In this document: positions 17,001-21,603 of the stretch, in pieces
How the letters are laid out: each line of letters begins with the position of its first letter
Position numbering within the stretch: the first letter of the stretch is position 1
Position numbers and translations under genes: made by a program
The notes under the pieces: generated by a model
The model's input: the letters and a program-made list of their open reading frames with translations, nothing else
The model's database searches: none
What the model was told of the DNA's origin: nothing
Assembly: GCA_008931825.1 (NCBI GenBank)
Contig: QXVZ01020110.1
Location: 1 to 21,603, forward strand
Direction: 5' to 3'
Length of the DNA: 21,603 bases
DNA from: Phallusia fumigata
Lineage: Eukaryota > Chordata > Ascidiacea > Phlebobranchia > Ascidiidae

Positions 17001-20000
17001 CATAACACGAACCTCAGTTGCGTAATGAAAAACTGACGTGGCCGGGTGGAGACTGATGTTTTCGAGTGGTTTGATGACCGGGGCCGACCATCCCCTCTCC
17101 TTGTCCCATTTGATGGCCAGCATGTGGTCAGTAAAGTTTTTTCCGAACAAGCATTCGTCCGGATTCTCGGGCTTGGCGTGGGGATGACGGGTGAAGCGGT
17201 ACTGGATGTCTGCAGCCTGGGTAGGAAAAGAAAATATTTGGGGTCTAGTTTTTGGGGTGATAAGGTGGGCACGTGACTTTACGCGTCAGTGAACTTTAAA
17301 ACAAATTTGTTTGTAGGCAGTATAGGCACTTGGACAAACTTATAAAAAAGAAATATTACTGTCTTAAAATTTCATGTTCTGGGGCCTGTGTTAGAAAAAA
17401 AAGGAAATAAAAAAGACTGAGTACAGTTTGCCCCGTTTGGACGGGAACCCACAACTAGCATGTTTTTGTGGTGTTCGTTAATTCGACGTCCGCGTTTGAC
17501 TTGCGTCCAAAACATGTCACAAGCATGTTACGCAACAAGGAATTGCAAACTTTGTATGCCGCATTCAATGGCTTTACTGCCACGTGCATTAACAAGCGGT
17601 TCACAAGCCGGTCTTAAACGCAAACTTGTTCTCTTAAGTGTGACATGACATTTTGTTTAAACGCCGACAGCATTTACCAGTAAATCACAAACCGGTTGTT
17701 TCGCATAAACGTTACATAACATGATTCCCTGCCTTGGGCGATGGACTGAGTTTGCAAGTTTGACATTTGGCTGTGGCATGACAAAGCATAGCGTTTCCTG
17801 CTGTCGCTTGTATGGAAGTAATAAGCACGACTTTCAACACGCAGTTAGTGTTATAATTAGGTAGTTTTTGCAACTGGGACGCTTAATTGCTCTTTGCAGC
17901 TGTTGCAGAAAAGTAGGTGTTTATAAACGAGATGCAATTGGCACAAAGTTTAGCTCCCCTATTTGATGGGTCGCAATCAAATTTATCAAATTAAACTAGA
18001 CAGCGTGCCTGTTTGTTTACTTCAAAATTATAACGTTTCAAATTTTCGGGCTCAAACATACACCGAACAGTGTTTTCTTCAAGGAAAAAATGAGAAAAAC
18101 AAAAAACAAAACAAGTGCCAACCTTAAACGTTGTTTTGGATGAAATGCGTCGAACCTGAAACACAAACAAGCGTAAATTTGAATGCAGCTAAAAACAGCT
18201 TTGTTATTTTGCAAATGTGCACGTGTGTCGTGTCGGGACAAAGACGTGCTGGTGAAAATGCCAGGACGCCGGTCATCTAAGGTTAAGATGTAGGTTTTCT
18301 CCGAAAAACAAAAGTTTGCAGCCTAGCCAGCCCGATATGTAGTTTGCAATGAATATGATGGACCGTTATGGCGGGCAATTGATAGGTCGCAACCGCAAAA
18401 CGACCTTTTTTTGCATTTAAAAACGTTTCATGTCCACCGTTAGGCTGCATTTAACGACTTATCCGTAGAACTAGACCAACGGTCCGCTTTGGAGCCGCAA
18501 GTGGCTGTTTTATTTCTATGTCCTGCTTCCGTGAACCAAAGAAACAATAATGTGGTTGATGATTTCCTGAGAGTACCGCAACGTAGCAACATATCATTAC
18601 AAATGCTAATTTCAAAATACTTTCAGTTTAAAGAAGAGACGTAAAGGAAAATTACTCGAAAAATACTTTTAATGAACGTGTAAAGTCTGTTGGAAAACAA
18701 CTTGTAGACGCACAGTTAGGGTAAGTAGAAGAAATGTAGTTCTCAATTTCTTTTTTTTATTTTGTTGCAACATGTAAAAAGAAGTTCCTTGGAAACAGTT
18801 TGCTGAATAAAGCATTTCCCAAGAAAGTGTCATGACTTTCAGGTGATTTATTAGTTGGCTGAACCGTGAAGGTAAAATAGAAAGCAAAGCGGCTGAACTG
18901 GTTGTTTACACGAGCTACCTACCTCAGACATTTTTCAATTAGGGTTACACCGGTTGTAAATATTACCACAACAAAATTACGTATAGCTGGAAAGGATTTT
19001 GATAAGTCTGGATTCCAAATAACTATTTTAGAATTAGGTCAATAAGAAAAGCAACATTTTTTTGCGTTTATAACTGAAAAGGCCTTTCAGTGAAACAAAT
19101 GTAACACCACTTTTTACAAGTTCTTATTACTTCCTTTCGCAAGAATACCTCAAAAATTCGCCGCGCTATTCGGCTTAAAAAATTAATTTATTATAGTGAA
19201 CTGCTGCCTTCTTGTTAGTAAAGGTAAACAGGTAAAAATGCAGCTAACTTCTGTCCTATAAAAACCTTAGCCGAGTCGTTTGTAGTTTTGTAGGGCCAAA
19301 AAAATCGACATTTTAGACCAGGTAAAAAGTCAATAACCGGCTACTGCACTTAAAAAGTTAAAATGGGTGCAGAATGGCTGAATTGCAGCCAACTGTTTTG
19401 AACTAACCTTTATTTACTGTAAAAAAATGAGCACAATAGGTACCAAAAAAGGGGATAACTTCCTGTGAAACGTTCTGTTGTCGACATTGGTATAACGTGC
19501 ATCACACACGGAGTCAATCACCGGCTTTGCAAAACGAGTGGCGGTCACGAATTAGGCCGCCGCCAATCCATACATAACATTCGCCCCACCAATTAAAAGC
19601 ATTTCGTGCAAGTTCTTGATTGCCAAGTTATGTAAAACCGATTTTTGTAATATTAATGCATATTTTTGTTGTACTGAACGTAATCACATTACACCATATA
19701 TATCCGCCAGAGGCTTAATATTCAATCACAGCAGAACCTTTACGCATACAAAAGTTAAGCTTTGGTGCTGTGCTTTGGAATAAATCCCACCGCAGACAGG
19801 ATTTTACTAGTTTACGCTTTACTGCACAAGATTGCTTAGATGGCCGACTCTGATTTGGTATTTCGTCATTCACAATAGTAATGGTTGATTAGCATAAACG
19901 CTTAAGAGCAGTTTGCAGGAACCAATATACGTTTATCATATTTTTAAGTATGGCAACTTAAGAATGATAGGTGTGATACATTGCTTCAACAAACAGTCAA

Positions 20001-20917
20001 CAGATCGTAAAGAAGTGGTCAACAGGTACCGGTTGTACACATGTCGGGTATGTCATGCAAACTGTGCTGACACACAGTCAACTGAGTTTAGCATGTTAAA
20101 AGAATCACGCGTTTTGCACATGTTGGTTATACGTCCCGCTTCAGATGACGTTTCAAGTGACGTAGCGACACCCGTTGGCTTATTCGGCCACTGAGCGCGC
20201 GTGTGTGTTAACGTGCACGCCGCGGATGCCCATACAAAGCGGCGCTTAGAAACATGAAGCCTCACTAAAAGCCTGGCCGTTAAGATTCGGACGTTCGTCA
20301 TAGCATCTGCTACTTGTGGGCAGTCCCAAAAGATCAGTGTACTGCAAACATTTTCTTTTTCAATGCACCATTTGTTTGCGTACCGTACCCAAACGTCCAT
20401 GATGAATTGCTTTGAAAGGCGGGGATTTTTGCGTGGAATTAACCTTTCTCGCGGCAAAACGAAAGTCAAACACTGTCGGGACAATGTTTGACGCACATAA
20501 AAGTGCAGTACATAATAGCAGCCCTTGACGTTTTCAAACTCACAACCCAATTTATCGATTTTGTGCGTTCGAAACCCGGCTATGGAAAAGTACAAGTAAA
20601 GTCTGAAAGTTGCGCGCTTTTAAAAGCCGCCTCGCCGCCCGCTTAAAAGCTACGTACGAAAAAAGCCTTTTTCTAACTCTTTTTCCATGCTTCAATGACC
20701 TTGACCCGAGCGATTTAGTTTTGTGGAATGCTCATGTTAGACAGTTTGTAACGGTATTTAACAGCAGAAAATAAACATCTATCGAAGAGTCAAAAAAGTT
20801 TGTCTAAAGTTTTGAGCTTCTTTCAGAAGGTAGCGAAACATTTAAAATACTTACCACAATAAATGGAGCTGTCTTGAGACCCTGTTCAATTAAACGGAGG
20901 CGGCCACAGGTTGCCAT
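13983..20917 (-). CDS. BCAT: Mitochondrial branched-chain aminotransferase, one internal exon missing
   Basis: Nine exons (20917-20855, 18155-18123, 17216-17013, 16494-16375, 16185-16022, 15497-15355, 15224-15067, 14726-14580, 14063-13983) encode 370 residues of a fold-type IV PLP enzyme that transaminates Leu, Ile and Val with 2-oxoglutarate. The N-terminus [19 protein letters not shown] then VRRISS is basic, amphipathic and free of acid apart from one Glu, so it is a likely mitochondrial presequence. AADIQYRF and FTDHML open the mature domain. GGVGAYKLG holds the Schiff-base Lys (codon 16032-16030). TEVGTMN supplies the conserved Glu, and [11 protein letters not shown] holds the CxxC redox pair of animal BCATs. 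IPTMENGP and a tail YGRISHEW complete the family pattern. The exon expected between HYATE and TFDTEEL (FEGMKA and RLFRP motifs, PLP-phosphate Arg) is absent from 16495-17012, where a single N lies at 16627. An in-frame TAG 15 bases upstream fixes the start. Confidence 0.94.
14195..14450. mobile_element. hAT-type non-autonomous element, 256 bp
   Basis: The left end is CAGGGGTTCTCTACC and the right end GGTTAAGAGCGACTGCCCTG, imperfect inverted copies of the CAGGG...CCCTG hAT terminus. Interior AT-rich with GGGG-containing subterminal stretches. The flanking 8-mers do not match, so the duplication has decayed. It lies in the last BCAT intron. Confidence 0.6.
14580..14726 (-). CDS. BCAT: BCAT exon with the CxxC motif
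   Basis: Acceptor attgagcag ends at 14727 and donor gtacga starts at 14579; 49 codons, [18 protein letters not shown] through FYQELTDIQ. The two Cys codons begin at 14696 and 14687. In animal mitochondrial BCATs this pair is a thiol redox switch. Confidence 0.95.
15067..15224 (-). CDS. BCAT: BCAT exon with the LPGVTRSSL motif
   Basis: Acceptor tgcacgcag ends at 15225. The exon encodes (E)[18 protein letters not shown] through VTKALNENR. The donor is taken as gtaaga from 15066, which leaves phase 0 and gives [15 protein letters not shown], the same spacing as the family; a one-base alternative would not stay in frame. Confidence 0.94.
15355..15497 (-). CDS. BCAT: BCAT exon with NYGPT and TEVGTMN motifs
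   Basis: Acceptor gttctttcag ends at 15498 and donor gtaact starts at 15354. It encodes [35 protein letters not shown] and [10 protein letters not shown], ending in phase 1. Confidence 0.96.
16022..16185 (-). CDS. BCAT: BCAT exon with the PLP lysine
   Basis: Acceptor gtgcccacag ends at 16186 and donor gtcagt starts at 16021. It encodes [15 protein letters not shown] through GGVGAYKLG, with the Schiff-base Lys at 16032-16030. It ends in phase 2 (AG + C gives Ser). Confidence 0.96.
16231..16265. mobile_element. hAT-like element left terminus
   Basis: CAGAGGTCCCCAACCGGCAA begins directly after CCGTAGAC (16223-16230), similar to the CTGTAGAC flank of the element at 8282. No inverted right terminus was found before the next exon, so it is a partial copy. 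In the BCAT intron 16186-16374. Confidence 0.45.
16375..16494 (-). CDS. BCAT: BCAT exon (fifth in the expected order)
   Basis: Acceptor ttccgtttcag ends at 16495 and donor gtatag starts at 16374; 40 codons, [15 protein letters not shown] through [12 protein letters not shown], phase 0 at both ends. The exon expected before it is not in the window. Confidence 0.94.
16495..17012. other. BCAT interval where an exon should be; contains the N at 16627
   Basis: The BCAT reading requires about 100 coding bases here for the FEGMKA...RLFRP segment. I searched the minus strand in all frames and found neither motif. The interval is AT-rich, with a CRE-like TGACGTCA at 16848-16855 and a CACGTG at 16891-16896. 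A single N at 16627 probably hides a gap. Confidence 0.75.
17013..17216 (-). CDS. BCAT: BCAT exon 3
   Basis: Acceptor ttcctacccag ends at 17217; 68 codons from [12 protein letters not shown] through [10 protein letters not shown] and [13 protein letters not shown]. Donor gttcgt at 17012 is an imperfect match but falls where the family has a conserved boundary before the FEGMKA exon. Phase 0. Confidence 0.93.
17217..18122. other. BCAT intron 2
   Basis: About 0.9 kb, phase 0, AT-rich. Includes CACGTG at 17270-17275. No other gene or RNA recognised. Confidence 0.65.
18123..18155 (-). CDS. BCAT: BCAT exon 2, 33-base micro-exon
   Basis: Minus-strand acceptor gtgtttcag ends at 18156; the exon encodes [11 protein letters not shown]; donor gttggc follows from 18122. 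It corresponds to the RRYASSSFK stretch just before AADLQ in vertebrate BCAT2, and both ends are phase 0, so it links exons 1 and 3 exactly. Confidence 0.8.
18156..20854. other. BCAT intron 1, 2.7 kb
   Basis: The largest intron in the window. It holds a possible hAT subterminal piece near 18478-18515 (GGTCCGC, GGAGCCGCAAGTGGCT), a local GC-rich patch at 20195-20260 and an unassigned 180-codon open frame on the minus strand (20595-20053). No gene is identified. Confidence 0.6.
20053..20595 (-). other. Unassigned 180-codon open frame inside BCAT intron 1
   Basis: Starts [17 protein letters not shown] and ends [14 protein letters not shown] plus stop. I recognise no domain, signal peptide, membrane span or transposase motif. 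It is the longest unexplained open frame in the window and overlaps a GC-richer patch, which lowers stop-codon density and may explain it by chance. An opposite-strand frame (19913-20194) overlaps its 3' part. Confidence 0.2.
20855..20917 (-). CDS. BCAT: BCAT exon 1, mitochondrial targeting peptide
   Basis: ATG at 20917-20915, 21 codons, strong donor gtaagt from 20854, phase 0. The peptide has Arg at 6 and 8 and Lys at 15. It joins in phase with the micro-exon to give a presequence of about 32 residues before AADIQ. Too short to appear in a length-filtered gene scan. Confidence 0.8.
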
Positions 20918-21603
20918 TCTTACGTAGTCCTAACGATCAGCGCTTTTCTAATTAAAATTAACTGATTAAACCCTAGTACCCTAAAATTCTAAATTCGTAC
21001 TTCTGTCACAAATAATTACCACAAAACAATTAGCCATTTTTGTCCATAACGCTGTCTAATTAAGGATACGCATTATAAACGAATAGCGTAATGCCCTGTT
21101 GTAATCTGATGTGCTTATACTTCTCGCTCTCAGATTATCGAAGGGTCTCAACTACTTTCCTGGGTGCGTCTAAGCTCTCTAAACCTAATGCACTATTGTT
21201 CCCAAACAGGAAAGCTTCAGGCGGGCGCACAAAGCGTGCAATGTCGTTTTCTGCATAAATTAAGAACATTATTTTGGCGACCGCTGAAGTTTTGCGAAAG
21301 CCATGCAGTTGGCAAAACATTGCGGTCGGCTGTTGTCGCCCCAAGGTTCGACCTTAATTAAAAGACGTATTGCTCCTCTGATATTTCCAGCTGTCTGCAC
21401 TCTACACTACACCAAAGCATGCAAAACAGCCGTTTGGTAACCACTTGAATTAAAAGCTGTTACCACTGCGGTACAGTAGAAATCTGGAGAGTATTGTTCA
21501 AGCAAAATCGATATGCTGCACATATGCTGCTCGTGTTTAATACAGACCTGAAACGGGTCTTTAAGCTGTCAGCCATAATCGCTCTGTCAAATTTTGCTTT
21601 AAA
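20918..21603. other. Upstream region of BCAT
   Basis: Should contain the BCAT promoter and 5' UTR on the minus strand. No clear TATA box. A possible acceptor (gatcgttag) ends 14 bases before the ATG. No other gene is recognised. Confidence 0.45.

Noticed and set aside
17046-17276. Plus-strand 76-codon frame
   Set aside because: Antisense of BCAT exon 3.
18478-18515. GGAGCCGCAAGTGGCT as a full hAT element
   Set aside because: Only a subterminal-like piece; no convincing terminus or inverted partner.
20567-20582. CGTTCGAAACCC, B-box-like
   Set aside because: No matching A box or stems within 80 bases upstream.

Overview
The window is eukaryotic nuclear DNA from an animal, not a bacterial or viral segment. 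Protein-coding information lies in short exons (33 to 663 bases) bounded by clear GT...AG splice sites with consistent phases. The proteins are typical metazoan enzymes. AT-rich non-coding DNA, introns mostly of a few hundred bases, many short hAT-like inverted-repeat elements and a tRNA-derived SINE-like piece fit an invertebrate chordate such as an ascidian (Ciona-like). That assignment is inference.

Layout. (1) 599-1216, plus strand: two internal exons of a peroxisomal sarcosine/pipecolate oxidase (PIPOX family), ending just after the flavin-attachment Cys motif; the last exon is absent. (2) 1284-5901, plus strand: ten exons of a calcium-independent phospholipase A2 gamma (PNPLA8-like) with an intact patatin catalytic domain; the start of the gene is missing. 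(3) 10018-7391, minus strand: a complete three-exon type II membrane alpha-1,3-fucosyltransferase (GT10), 407 aa. (4) 20917-13983, minus strand: a mitochondrial branched-chain aminotransferase (BCAT) recovered as nine exons, including a 63-base targeting-peptide exon and a 33-base micro-exon; one internal exon is missing. PNPLA8 and the fucosyltransferase are convergent across about 1.5 kb; the fucosyltransferase and BCAT lie in tandem, separated by about 4 kb.

The most useful observation concerns the three isolated N bases (1260, 13193, 16627). Two lie exactly where coding exons required by the protein families are absent: the end of PIPOX and start of PNPLA8 at 1260, and the BCAT exon for the FEGMKA/RLFRP region at 16627. 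Each single N is therefore probably an undeclared assembly gap or misjoin.

The genes are ordinary metabolic enzymes (peroxisomal amine oxidation, phospholipid hydrolysis, glycan fucosylation, branched-chain amino-acid transamination) with no obvious joint function. Introns and spacers carry a dense set of small transposon relics: several hAT-type termini, a 77-bp foldback element with a CATA duplication, a 221-bp inverted-repeat element whose arms carry CCAAT and CACGTG motifs, and a SINE-like fragment. I found no convincing previously undescribed system.
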